64,000 nucleotides of DNA, taken from positions 4,330-68,329 of the forward strand of contig JAXGWH010000004.1 of assembly GCA_040773385.1 (NCBI GenBank). Direction: 5' to 3'. The notes below the pieces were generated by a model that made no database searches, had not been told where the DNA came from, and was given only the letters and a program-made list of their open reading frames with translations. Shown piece by piece: positions 33,962-42,663 of the stretch. This DNA is from Aeriscardovia sp040773385 (lineage in GTDB: Bacteria > Actinomycetota > Actinomycetes > Actinomycetales > Bifidobacteriaceae). Within the stretch, counting starts at the first letter, position 1. Every line of letters begins with the position of its first letter. The translations under genes and the position numbers were made by a program.

Positions 33962-34618
33962 ATGACCACCACCGTCCCCGTGTCCACGGCTGACTACCGG
34001 CATAAGAAAGTCTTCGAGGGCTTCAAGGAATTCATCTCCCGCGGCAACACGCTCGACATGGCGGTCGGAGTCGTCATGGGCAATGCGGTCACCGCGATCG
34101 TCAAATCCCTCGTCTCGAACTTCCTCAACCCGCTCATCGCCATGATCTTCGGCAAACCGGATATGAGCGGGCTGCTGCAGGTGCATTTCAACGGGGCGAC
34201 GATCTCGTTCGGCGCGATCCTCAACGACATCCTCAATTTCCTGCTCGTCGCCCTCGCCGTCTACTTCTGTGTCATCGTGCCCATCAACAAATTCCGCGAC
34301 CTGACCGACAAGGCGAAGAAGAACCCCGCGGTCAAAAAGATGGAGTTCTGGAAGCATTCCGACAAGGATTCCACAAATTCTGGCAAGAATTCCGGCACTG
34401 GTACGGACACAGAAACCGGCGCAGACACAGATAAAGACGCACAAACGAAGGAGAATCAGGGGGCCGCAGTTACAGACGGGGGCACCGGCACAGGTTCGGA
34501 CGCCGCTCGCCTGCTGGAAGAAAACGCGCAAACACAAAGGCAGATGCTCGATCTGCTCGGCAGGATCAGCGGCCAGCTCGAGACGCTGGGGGCGTCACAG
34601 GACGCATCCGACAAATGA
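33962..34618 (+). CDS. mscL: Large-conductance mechanosensitive channel MscL with long C-terminal extension
   Basis: MscL opens under membrane tension to release solutes during hypo-osmotic shock. The N-terminal amphipathic helix and TM1 are clear (FKEFISRGNTLDMAVGVVMG, then AVTAIVKSLVSNFLNPLIAM), and TM2 is FGAILNDILNFLLVALAVYF. At 218 residues it is well over the usual 130-150. After TM2 comes a region rich in Thr, Asp and Gly (about residues 145-185) and then a final helix (ARLLEENAQTQRQMLDLLGR) resembling the C-terminal bundle pushed outward. ATG 33962 has AAGGAGG about four bases upstream. Confidence 0.95.
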   Translation: MTTTVPVSTADYRHKKVFEGFKEFISRGNTLDMAVGVVMGNAVTAIVKSLVSNFLNPLIAMIFGKPDMSGLLQVHFNGATISFGAILNDILNFLLVALAVYFCVIVPINKFRDLTDKAKKNPAVKKMEFWKHSDKDSTNSGKNSGTGTDTETGADTDKDAQTKENQGAAVTDGGTGTGSDAARLLEENAQTQRQMLDLLGRISGQLETLGASQDASDK

Positions 34619-34724
34619 CATCGCACAGGCCGCAGGGGACGCTCGCCTCCGGTGATGCCGGCTTCCTGTGGCCGGGCAGACCAGTCCGATGATGCCAGCC
34701 GGTCCTGTCCATCACTGCTGCCGG

Positions 34725-34925
34725 TCAGTCGTGCTCGGAGAAGACGTCCCAGTGCGGAGGGAGCTCGCGCAGGATCCTGCGGTCCTCGGCGTCCTGCTGC
34801 TGCCGCCGCCGTGTGGTCGAACCGATCTCCTGCGCGTCAAGGGACACATCGCGCGTCTCACCGCCCTTGAGCGTGGCGCTGCGATGCCGCCGGGGTATAC
34901 GGCGATGAGGATCGTACTCCGCCAT
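34725..34925 (-). CDS. Small conserved-looking hydrophilic protein coupled to the pseudo-helicase gene
   Basis: The protein has 66 residues with no membrane segment: a basic first half (HRRIPRRHRS) and an end with RILRELPPHWDVFSEHD. The ATG at 34925 overlaps the stop of the 1385-residue gene (TGATG), which strongly suggests translation by coupling. I recognise no domain. It is the last gene of the FHA/pseudo-helicase operon. Confidence 0.65.
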   Translation of the reverse strand: MAEYDPHRRIPRRHRSATLKGGETRDVSLDAQEIGSTTRRRQQQDAEDRRILRELPPHWDVFSEHD

Positions 34926-37900
34926 CAGTCGCGCGCTTTCGGTGTGGGGGCCTCCGATTCCGAGGACCCCGGCCCGGCTTCTTTCGACGTGCGGGACTGC
35001 GGCTTCGGGGCCGTGGGTTCGGGGGTCGTCGGTCCGTCCGGGGTCTTCGGTCCGTCCGGAGTCTGCGCCGCTGGATTCTCCGACGTTTCCGACGTGGGAG
35101 TCTTTGGCGCGGGTGCCGGTGCGTCCGGTCCGTCATGACCGGCGAGCAGGTCGGATATTGATCCCTGCGCCGGGGCAGGCCCGCCGGAAGCGGCCAGGGT
35201 CGGACCATGATCAGCGTCATCAGCGCCGTCATGCGCGGCATCAGAGGCCTTGGAATGTCCGACATCGGGACGTGAAGAAGCCGAACGTCCGGAGGGGGCG
35301 GCCGACAGCCCGTCACGCGGATCCTGTTCCGACGAAGCGGGTGCCGGGATGTTCTCCGGGCCGATGGCGGCGAGGATCTCTGCGACGACGGCATCCGGGT
35401 TGATGAACGTGCCGACCGACCAGGCGGTGAGCACCCGCCAGCCGTGCCGCTCCAGACGGCCGGGCAGCAGACGGAACCGGTAGCGCAGGCTCTTCTCGTC
35501 CATGAACCGCGCGTTGTCGGTCATCACCGCCCACCGGTAGCCCAGTTTCGGCGTGCCGACGGCCAGCGGCAGACAGACACAGTCTTTGAAGCCGTACCCC
35601 ACGGCGGCCATGACGCCGCGTTCTCGCAGACGTCGTGCGAGGTCACGCATCAGCACGCCCTCCTGATCAGGGTGCTGGGTGGCGCCCTCCCCTGTCGCGC
35701 CGAGAGACTCGGCCCAGCGCAGGAGCATCTTGAGCACACGCGGACCCGCCTCGTGCAGACGCTCGTCCTGCATGTCAGAGGAGGAGAAGGCGGAGACGAT
35801 GGTCAGGTCCCCGCCGGTCAGGCTGAGCGCGTCGAGCAGCAGCCGGTCGCCGCCCTCCTGCTCGAGCAGCCCGAACTGCTGCAGGAGCACGCCGTGCATG
35901 GTCGGTGCGAAGCCGATGGAGAGGATCACATCCCCCACGGGCGCGCCGGCGCTGTGGGCAATGGTGGTGACAAGCACCGAGGGCAGGAACGAGCGCAGAT
36001 CGCTCGACTTGCGGGCGGCCTGGGCGAGGGAGCGGCGCAGCAGCCCGGCGTCGTACTCGTTGAGGGTGAAGACGGTGAGCGGACGGACGATGCGTGATCC
36101 TGCCTGCCTGCCACGCTCGACGGCGGTGGCGATGACCCGGCGCGTGACCTCCTCCACCTCGGCGGACGAGGATTCCACAAGACCCGAAGGGCCCGAGGGT
36201 ATGCCCTTCGCGCTCACACGCACGAGGTTGACCCGGCCGGCGGAAGGACCGGCACCGGGCATGAGACGCGCGCCCTGACCCCTGCGGGAGAGGAATGCGG
36301 CGAGCGCCGTGGGCATGTCGGCGGGATCCTGCCCCGCCGGCACGGTGGGCAGGACGGAGGCCAGCCGGACCGCGGCACCCCCGGTGAGCGCGTCCTTGTG
36401 GGCGATGAGGACGCACGAATCGGCGGCCTCGAGCGCGACGAGCATCTCCGCCGACGGCATGTGCGTGGCACCGGCCAGAATGACGAGATCCGCCGTGCGT
36501 CCCTCGAATGGTTCGAGTGCGAGCCGTGCGGCGGTCGCGACGACGATCGGCTTGGCCGCCCAGGTGAGGGTCGGCCGCTCGCGCAACAGCCGCGAGGCGG
36601 TCACCCCCGTCTCGCGGCGCAGGAGGTCATGCAGCTGGTTGGCGTCATGGCTGTGTTTGTAGAGCAGCTCGGAGAGCCTGCGCCGGTTTTCTTTGAGCAG
36701 CAGTGGGCCGATGGTGGCCACATGCCGGCGGTCGACGGTGCGGAAACGCTCGACCGCCTCGCGCAGCACGGCATCGTCCTGGTCGGCGATGGTGCGCGAG
36801 GTCTGCACGATCGACTCGAACACGGTGGTCCACCAGGAAAGCCGCAGCTCGTCCGGAGCGGCCTGCGCGTCGACACGCCGGTCGATGAGGTCGGTGAGCA
36901 GATCGGACAGGCCCTCCTGGCGCAACTGCCGGTCGAGGCGCATGAGCTCGGGCAGGTCGGCAAGACGGCCACGGTCGGCATAAAGGGCACGCAGCCGCGT
37001 GTCGACATCCACGAACGTGCTCTCGGACAGCGGGCGGGTCCCGGGCGTGGTGACAAGAACGGTGTCAAGGGCGGTGAGGTCCTGGTTCATCTGCTCGAAC
37101 GTGGCGACGATCTCGTCCAGCCCGTCGGGCAGGACGGGCCAGCCGCCGGAGGGGACGAGCTTCCTCCACCGCTCCCCCTGGCGGGCGACCACCTCGAGGG
37201 TGTCGTGCAGGTTCTCCGGTTTCTGGCCTGGATGCAGACAGTGCCTCACATCACGGATGGCCCGCCGCCGCGCCCAGAAGCCCATGCGCACGCCGGCCTG
37301 CGCGCGCTGCTTGCGGGTGAGCGTGGCGTCGAGCGCCGTTGTGAGGTCCTGTTCGAAGATCTCGGGACGGAACAGATCGAGCACGCGGCGCAGGCTCTGC
37401 AGCACCGAGATCTGCGAACCCCATTCCTCCACGCTCTGCGCGACCACGAAACCACAGGTGCGCACGGTGCGCGAGAGCTGCTCGCGGACGGTGGGCAGCG
37501 TCTGGTCGAGCAGACGGCGGACGCGTTCCTGTGCTTGGGCGGCCTCCTCGTTCGTGTACAGACGGGCCCCGTACCACGGGGTGTCGGAGGGGCGCAGCGT
37601 GTATTCGCCCAGCTCGCCGAGGCGTACGAGCGCGCTGCCTGTGGTCTCAAGCCGGCCGCGCAGATTCTTCGCGCTCTCCTGTGAGAGCCTCACCCTCGTG
37701 CGTGGTTTGCTCGGCAGGGCGGAGACGGAGGCGAGCTGCTCGATGGATTGGTAGGCGGACACGTTCCATGGCCGCACCGGGCGATGGAGGCTGTCGAAAT
37801 ACGAATCGAGCCGCGAGCGCACCCCCACAAGCTCGTCGGCGGTGCGGTTGAAATCAGTGACGGCGGTCGACCTGCCGGTCTCCGGGCTGAGTGAATCGAC

Positions 37901-39082
37901 GAACTGGCGGTCGAGCCCCTGCCCGGCCTGACGGTCGGCAAGATCAAGAACCATCGGTGCGATGCCTGTCTGGCGGGCAAGGCGCAGAAACTCCTGTTTC
38001 TGACGCGGCCCGTCCGGCACGACGATCACACGGCGGCCGTCGGCGGCGGCGCGACTCGCCACGGCGAGCGCCGGCGCCACGGAGGCGAGCCCGCCGGGCG
38101 TGTCGAGCAGGAACGAGGCACCATCGGAAGCCGCCTGCGCGGCCTTGCGCACGCGGGCGGGGACATCGCCGGCCTCCCGCTCCTCATGCGGGTCGGGATC
38201 GGATGCGTCGATCTGGGAGAGATCCTGCCCGCGCAGCGCAGTGACCACCTGGTGGTCCCCCGCCAGCGCGAGGACGGCATGGCTGTGCCGCCGATCCTCC
38301 TCCACGGTTCCGCCCGGCCCGATGAGCGGTGCCATGGAGGCGGAGTCGGCGATTTCGCGCGCGCGGCGCACGATCGCCGATGCCGGGTCGATGAAACAGC
38401 CGAAAATGTAGCGCCGGTCGATGGCGAAATCGGCGATATGACGTCTGGCGGCGGCGCTGATGGCCTCCAGCAGGACGTTCGTGTCGAGCGAGCCGTCCCG
38501 GCCGCGCGCGTCGACGAGCGCGGCCTGCGGGTCGATGAGGATCGACCGGCTGTGCAGCATTGACACGAACCGCGGGTTGAGCATCGGCCTCTGCTCCACA
38601 TAGAGCGGGCGACGGGCGAGCCTCCTGCCCTCGTCGGCACCGAGCCGGACGGGGAACAGCAGGACCGGCACCTCATAACGGTCCTGCGCCCAGCGTGCCA
38701 CGCCGGCGGCGAGCTGTATCTGCCCGAACCCGTAGGCGAGCCGGTCGGCCTCGGCCTGGGCCTCGAGACGGGAGAGGCTACGCTCGCTGGCGGTCAGGTC
38801 GGCGGGCTCGTGGAACAGCCCGGCGAGCGTGACCTGTCCTGAGGCGAGCAGACGTGCAACGCCGGTGGGGTGCGCGTTGGCGAGGTCGAAGGATTCCTTG
38901 AGATCACCGAGGCTGGTCAGCGGGTCGGTCCCGTCCCACGGCTCCTGTGCCGCGATCCGGCGCAGACGGTCCTGACCATTCGACGCGGCGGTGCCGCCCT
39001 GTGACGGGCCTGTCGGCATCTGGTTCTCGTCGTTCGGATAATCCTCGGAATCGGTGATGGAATCCTTATCGGGCATCGTCAT
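34925..39082 (-). CDS. SF1 helicase-like protein with degenerate ATPase motifs and a C-terminal Vsr-like nuclease fold
   Basis: The 1385-residue protein follows the layout of large SF1 helicases that carry a Vsr/MTES_1575-type nuclease domain, but the key residues are gone. The Walker A position (about residues 321-332) reads FLLDTPGGLASV with no GKS/T. The motif II position (about 865) reads LVILAGATHMPSAE instead of DEAS. The motif III position lacks GDxxQL. The motif VI position (about 1085) reads LLLDALSLTGGD without TRAR. The C-terminal domain keeps HGWRVLTAWSVGTFINPD (about 1212), but the usual catalytic VExDG is VMTDN. A Pro/Ser/Ala-rich tail of 140 residues ends it. ATG 39082 has AGGA upstream. 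A scaffold or regulatory role is inferred. Confidence 0.7.
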   Translation of the reverse strand: MTMPDKDSITDSEDYPNDENQMPTGPSQGGTAASNGQDRLRRIAAQEPWDGTDPLTSLGDLKESFDLANAHPTGVARLLASGQVTLAGLFHEPADLTASERSLSRLEAQAEADRLAYGFGQIQLAAGVARWAQDRYEVPVLLFPVRLGADEGRRLARRPLYVEQRPMLNPRFVSMLHSRSILIDPQAALVDARGRDGSLDTNVLLEAISAAARRHIADFAIDRRYIFGCFIDPASAIVRRAREIADSASMAPLIGPGGTVEEDRRHSHAVLALAGDHQVVTALRGQDLSQIDASDPDPHEEREAGDVPARVRKAAQAASDGASFLLDTPGGLASVAPALAVASRAAADGRRVIVVPDGPRQKQEFLRLARQTGIAPMVLDLADRQAGQGLDRQFVDSLSPETGRSTAVTDFNRTADELVGVRSRLDSYFDSLHRPVRPWNVSAYQSIEQLASVSALPSKPRTRVRLSQESAKNLRGRLETTGSALVRLGELGEYTLRPSDTPWYGARLYTNEEAAQAQERVRRLLDQTLPTVREQLSRTVRTCGFVVAQSVEEWGSQISVLQSLRRVLDLFRPEIFEQDLTTALDATLTRKQRAQAGVRMGFWARRRAIRDVRHCLHPGQKPENLHDTLEVVARQGERWRKLVPSGGWPVLPDGLDEIVATFEQMNQDLTALDTVLVTTPGTRPLSESTFVDVDTRLRALYADRGRLADLPELMRLDRQLRQEGLSDLLTDLIDRRVDAQAAPDELRLSWWTTVFESIVQTSRTIADQDDAVLREAVERFRTVDRRHVATIGPLLLKENRRRLSELLYKHSHDANQLHDLLRRETGVTASRLLRERPTLTWAAKPIVVATAARLALEPFEGRTADLVILAGATHMPSAEMLVALEAADSCVLIAHKDALTGGAAVRLASVLPTVPAGQDPADMPTALAAFLSRRGQGARLMPGAGPSAGRVNLVRVSAKGIPSGPSGLVESSSAEVEEVTRRVIATAVERGRQAGSRIVRPLTVFTLNEYDAGLLRRSLAQAARKSSDLRSFLPSVLVTTIAHSAGAPVGDVILSIGFAPTMHGVLLQQFGLLEQEGGDRLLLDALSLTGGDLTIVSAFSSSDMQDERLHEAGPRVLKMLLRWAESLGATGEGATQHPDQEGVLMRDLARRLRERGVMAAVGYGFKDCVCLPLAVGTPKLGYRWAVMTDNARFMDEKSLRYRFRLLPGRLERHGWRVLTAWSVGTFINPDAVVAEILAAIGPENIPAPASSEQDPRDGLSAAPSGRSASSRPDVGHSKASDAAHDGADDADHGPTLAASGGPAPAQGSISDLLAGHDGPDAPAPAPKTPTSETSENPAAQTPDGPKTPDGPTTPEPTAPKPQSRTSKEAGPGSSESEAPTPKARD

Positions 39083-39154
39083 ACTTTCCTATCACTGTCG
39101 TCTTTCCGCTGTCGTCTCTCGGCAGCCCACCGGGATACCCCCGGTCCTGTCCCG

Positions 39155-40216
39155 TCAGTTCTGTGCCGTCGTGGGGTGGTAACCGGGATTGTGGTCCAGC
39201 GCCGCGGCGATGACCGGGTCGGGGATAGAGGCGAGCCAGTCGTACAGCTCCTGGTACAGATACGGGTTCGCCGCCAGGAACGGCAGGAGCTGGCGGTGGC
39301 GGGCCATCTGAAACTGTTTGTCATGATCGGCGCTGTGGCGTGCCTCGTCGCTCGTCAGCCCGTCGACGACGACCTGAGGGGTCTGCTTCGGCCCCATCTC
39401 GCCGCGGGTGAGACGGTCGAACACCGATCCCGGTTCGAAGCCGGTGGAACCCGCCGGTGCCGAGCCGTCCGGTGCCTTGCTGGCACGCACGGAGGCTCGT
39501 ACCCGGCTCGCGTCGAACATGTCGGTCGGCTCGCCCTCGCGGGCGGCGACGATGTCATCGACGCCCCCCGCCAGATCGGAGGGTCCCTCATTCTGGGCAC
39601 CGTGGGCGAACAGGTCCGACCCGCTCTCCTGCGTGCCCTGGGCGGGTGACACCGGGGAGACTGCCGATGCGGCGTGTGTCCCGGTCCCGGCCGACGGGTT
39701 TCCGGCCGTACTTGTGCCGGCCGCACTTGTGCCGGCTGCACTTGTTCCGGCCGCAGACGCATCGGCCGACGGTGTTTCGGCCGACGGCTCCTCGGTCCGC
39801 ACGCCCGCCGGCACCCCGGCCGGCGCCGTCTCGGTCCGCACTGCCGCAGGCAGGTCATGGCGTGTCAGCTCCAGACCGATGTCGCCCAGCTGCAGGCGCA
39901 CGGGCGACTCGTCAAGCTGCAGCGTGCGTCGGGCGGGCAGACGGATGAGCCGGCTGTCCGGCCGCACCACATACGTGCCGTTGGTGGAGGCGAGGTCCTC
40001 GACGGTCGCCGCCCCCTGGGGGTCGAGACTGAGCAGCAGATGCCGCTTCGACATGGAGCGCTGCGCGTCGGGGATCGAGAGCCGCTTGGCCTTCTCCGGC
40101 GGCAGGGAGCCCGGCCGCAGCGGCGTGCGGCCGATGACGACGCTCTCGCCCGGTTCGATGCGATAGCGCTGACCTGTGCTGATGATGGTGATGTACCAGT
40201 CGTGACGCTGAGCCAT
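39155..40216 (-). CDS. FHA-domain protein with C-terminal variant-leucine-rich-repeat-like segment
   Basis: The protein has 353 residues. The N-terminal FHA domain (about residues 15-115) has GESVVIGRTPLRPG, SMSKRHLLLS and LASTNGTYVV, the phosphothreonine-binding arginine, serine and asparagine motifs. A disordered Ala/Thr/Ser/Gly linker (about 120-215) contains five-residue repeats of AAGTS. The C terminus (FLAANPYLYQELYDWLASIP) resembles LRV-type helical repeats. FHA domains bind phosphothreonine, so control by a Ser/Thr kinase is likely. ATG 40216 has GGAGGGG upstream. It is 72 bases upstream of the pseudo-helicase gene and is probably first in that operon. Confidence 0.85.
   Translation of the reverse strand: MAQRHDWYITIISTGQRYRIEPGESVVIGRTPLRPGSLPPEKAKRLSIPDAQRSMSKRHLLLSLDPQGAATVEDLASTNGTYVVRPDSRLIRLPARRTLQLDESPVRLQLGDIGLELTRHDLPAAVRTETAPAGVPAGVRTEEPSAETPSADASAAGTSAAGTSAAGTSTAGNPSAGTGTHAASAVSPVSPAQGTQESGSDLFAHGAQNEGPSDLAGGVDDIVAAREGEPTDMFDASRVRASVRASKAPDGSAPAGSTGFEPGSVFDRLTRGEMGPKQTPQVVVDGLTSDEARHSADHDKQFQMARHRQLLPFLAANPYLYQELYDWLASIPDPVIAAALDHNPGYHPTTAQN
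39702..39761. repeat. 15-bp tandem repeat in the FHA-protein linker
   Basis: Units of CCGGCCGTACTTGTG occur in three near-perfect copies (39702, 39717, 39732) and a partial fourth (39747). They encode the AAGTS pentapeptide repeats on the minus strand, so copy number can change without a frameshift. Confidence 0.85.
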
Positions 40217-40336
40217 GTTCCCCTCCGACGAGACGTTTCCTTCTTAAATGTACAGGCGAGGAGGGGCCGATGGTGAAAACATGTCAAAAACGTGAGGGAT
40301 TGTCACCGGATGACGACAACACCGCGCCGCGAAAAC

Positions 40337-40417
40337 AAAAAAATCCCGCCCCTCCCCCGGCAGAGCGGATCGATCAGAAATGACCGACCGGACCGGGAAA
40401 GAGACGGGACAGAAGAG
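40337..40417 (-). terminator. Possible terminator of rplJL
   Basis: A run of seven T on the minus strand (40337-40343) follows sequence able to pair as TCCCG/CGGGA with a long, partly structured loop. The stem is not compact, so I rate it as possible only. It is the sole T-run between rplL and the FHA gene. Confidence 0.4.
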
Positions 40418-40432
40418 ATCCCCGCCCGGGCA

Positions 40433-40473
40433 GATCCCGCGTGGGTCACCAAAGGGGTGACAAGCGCGGGATC
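40433..40473. other. Long two-part hairpin after rplL
   Basis: GATCCCGCG and CGCGGGATC (9 bp) enclose GTCACC/GGTGAC (6 bp), giving a 41-base hairpin starting 19 bases after the rplL stop. No T-run follows directly on either strand. It may protect the 3' end of the very abundant rplJL mRNA or work together with the T-run at 40337-40343. Confidence 0.6.
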
Positions 40474-40491
40474 ATGCCCTGCGGGACAGGC

Positions 40492-40875
40492 TCACTTGAG
40501 GTCGACGGTGGCGCCGGCGTCCTGCAGGGCCTTCTGGGCGGCCTTGGCGTCGTCGGAAGAGGCACCCTTGAGGATGGTGGACGGGACCTTGTCGGTCAGG
40601 GCCTTGGAATCGGCGAGACCCTTCTTGGTGATCTCGCGGATGGCCTTGATGACCTGGATCTTCTTGGCGCCGACATCGGTGAGGACGACGTCGAACTCGG
40701 ACTTCTCCTCGGCGGCCGGGGCGGCACCCGCGGCCGGGGCGGCGACGGCGGCCACAGGGGCGGCGGCCTTGACGTCGAACTTATCCTCGAACGCCTTGAC
40801 GAAATCGTTGAGCTCGACGAGCGTCATGTTCTCGAACTGGGCGAGGAGATCTTCCTGGGAGAGCTTGTCAGCCAT
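40492..40875 (-). CDS. rplL: 50S ribosomal protein L7/L12
   Basis: L7/L12 forms the flexible ribosomal stalk that recruits translation factors. It has the N-terminal dimerisation domain (KLSQEDLLAQFENMTLVELN), an Ala-rich hinge, and the C-terminal domain beginning EKSEFDVVLTDVGAKKIQVI, ending with GATVDLK. 127 residues is normal. ATG 40875 has AAAGGAAG upstream. It follows rplJ by 97 bases in one operon. Confidence 0.98.
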   Translation of the reverse strand: MADKLSQEDLLAQFENMTLVELNDFVKAFEDKFDVKAAAPVAAVAAPAAGAAPAAEEKSEFDVVLTDVGAKKIQVIKAIREITKKGLADSKALTDKVPSTILKGASSDDAKAAQKALQDAGATVDLK

Positions 40876-40972
40876 GATGGCTTCCTTTCAATCTGCGGAC
40901 TTTCTGACCGCGTATCAAAATTTTTATGTGTGCCGCGATGCCACGCGGCGAGGAAGCAGATGAGCGGGAGGC

Positions 40973-41488
40973 TCAGGCCTGCTTCTTGTCGGCGAGCGCA
41001 TCGATGGTGCGCACGGCCTTGGTCGGCAGCTGCTGCATGACGCGGACGGCCTTGGCGATGGACTCCTTGATGTCCCCTGCGAACGACGAGAGCGCCTGCT
41101 CCCGGGTCTGCATGTCGGCGAGGCGGACCACCTCGCCGGCGGAGAGGACGGAACCATCGAGATAACCACCCTTGAGCGTCAGCTGCTTGTTGTCCTTGGC
41201 GAAGTCACGGAGGGTCTTGGCCCCGGCGACGTAGTCACCCTTGAGGAAGGTGATGGCGGACGGTCCCTTGATGGAATCGTCAAGGCCCTCGACACCTGCC
41301 TCGTGGGCGGCGATGCGTGCCAGCGTGTTCTTCGCCACGGTGTAGCTCGCATCCTGACCCAGCTTCTGTCGAAGCTCCGTCACCTGGGCGACGGTCAGGC
41401 CACGATACTCGGTCAGAACAACGGCGTCAGCGTCCTTGAACTTCTCGGTCAGGACCTTGATCGCCGCCGTCTTCTGAGACTTATCCAT
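40973..41488 (-). CDS. rplJ: 50S ribosomal protein L10
   Basis: L10 anchors L7/L12 dimers to the ribosome. The sequence begins with DKSQKTAAIKVLTEKFKDAD and has LTEYRGLTVAQVTELRQKLG, the family signature. 171 residues is usual. ATG 41488 has AAGGAA five bases upstream; the longer reading frame would run into the leader hairpin. The upstream leader with an attenuator suggests feedback control by the L10-L12 complex. rplK-rplA and rpoBC are not adjacent. Confidence 0.97.
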   Translation of the reverse strand: MDKSQKTAAIKVLTEKFKDADAVVLTEYRGLTVAQVTELRQKLGQDASYTVAKNTLARIAAHEAGVEGLDDSIKGPSAITFLKGDYVAGAKTLRDFAKDNKQLTLKGGYLDGSVLSAGEVVRLADMQTREQALSSFAGDIKESIAKAVRVMQQLPTKAVRTIDALADKKQA

Positions 41489-41546
41489 GGCGTTCCTTCC
41501 TGTGAGAACCGCAGGGTGATCTTCCCCGGACCGGAAGGGCAGGCAT

Positions 41547-41656
41547 AAAAAAAGCCCTGCGCGCGGCAGAGCATCCATGACGAACGTTCCCCTGCGCTGG
41601 CCCTTGCGGTTTGTGGAAAATCCACCAACGGTCTCTGGTTAACGTCTCCAATGATA
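41547..41656 (-). promoter_or_regulatory. Structured leader of rplJL with intrinsic attenuator (putative L10 leader)
   Basis: On the minus strand a hairpin GCTCTGC/GCAGGGC (41554-41572) is followed by TTTTTTT (41547-41553), a proper intrinsic terminator placed about 60 bases before the rplJ start. Upstream, about 80 bases contain further pairing potential, and TATCAT (41651-41656) is a possible -10. In many bacteria L10 represses its own operon through such a leader. That L10 acts here is inference. Confidence 0.6.
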
Positions 41657-41712
41657 CACAGGGGCCGGACGACATCACTGGCGCGACACGCCCGGCCCCG
41701 CGGGCATCACCC

Positions 41713-42543
41713 TCACATCCTCCTGCAGATGGCGACGACGAGCCGGGAGGCCGTGTCGGCATACTCGGAGATGTCAAAGTGGTGGAACTGCGTGTAGTTG
41801 GTGTCCGTGTTGTCGGAAAGGGCGCGGATGACGAGCACCGGCACGTCGTTCTTGACGGCGATGTGCGCCACGGCGGCGCCCTCCATCTCCACGCAGTCGG
41901 CGTGCGTCTGCTCGCGGGCGCGTGTGCGCTTCTCGTCGTTGTCCACGAAGATGTTGCCCGTGGCGATGACGCCCACCATGTAGCGCACCGATTCCTCGTC
42001 GAGCGCCTGCTCGGCGATGCGGATGAGGCTCGGGTCGCTGTGGTACTCGGACAGGCCCGGCGCGGCTTGCGAGATGAGGCGCATGTCGGAGTCCATGTAG
42101 CGCAGCGTGCCGCCGAGGATCACGTCGTTGACGTCGAGCCTGTTGGTGAGGTTGCCGGCGATGCCGGAGAAGATGACCGCCTTGGGATGGAAGCGCGTGA
42201 TGAGGAACTGCGTTGCGGCGCCCGCGGCCACGGTGCCCATACCGGCGACCGTCGCGACGATTGTCAGGCGCGCGCCTCGGTTGCTCGTGATGGTCCCGCG
42301 GATCACCTCGAGACCTGCCTCGTGCGTGCGGGTCACATCCTGCAGCAGGCCGGCGAGGAGCCGGACCTCCTCGTCCATCGCGCCGAGGACGGCGATGGTC
42401 GGGTCCTGCCCGTCCGTGTCCGCACCGGCGTCCTGTGACGACGCGGCGGTGTCCTGCGCGGCGGTGTCCTGCGCGTCGACGGCCTCCTGCCGCATCGGGG
42501 TCGTGTCCGGTGTCGTGTCGTGACCGCTCTGAGCGTCCGCCAT
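41713..42543 (-). CDS. mtnN: 5'-methylthioadenosine/S-adenosylhomocysteine nucleosidase
   Basis: The enzyme cleaves MTA and SAH to adenine and the thioribose compound, feeding methionine salvage and, with LuxS, AI-2 synthesis. The domain starts at TIAVLGAMDEEVRLLAGLL (about residue 48). VIFSGIAGNLTNRLDVNDVI, DCVEMEGAAVAHIA (substrate-binding Glu pair) and LVIRALSDNTD (catalytic Asp) are all present. An N-terminal extension of 45 residues rich in Asp, Ala, Thr and Gln is not typical. ATG 42543 has AGGAGG seven bases upstream; the ATG at 42558 overlaps that site. Confidence 0.93.
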   Translation of the reverse strand: MADAQSGHDTTPDTTPMRQEAVDAQDTAAQDTAASSQDAGADTDGQDPTIAVLGAMDEEVRLLAGLLQDVTRTHEAGLEVIRGTITSNRGARLTIVATVAGMGTVAAGAATQFLITRFHPKAVIFSGIAGNLTNRLDVNDVILGGTLRYMDSDMRLISQAAPGLSEYHSDPSLIRIAEQALDEESVRYMVGVIATGNIFVDNDEKRTRAREQTHADCVEMEGAAVAHIAVKNDVPVLVIRALSDNTDTNYTQFHHFDISEYADTASRLVVAICRRM

Positions 42544-42663
42544 GCGGTTCCTCCTCATTCTCTCCGCTGTCCTCCCGATCCTCTTTTGTCAGGAGGGCTT
42601 CCTCTCTGGCCCGGCCGGGCTGCTACCCAGACGGGCCGCGGCCCTGGGCGGGCTGTATGCCGC

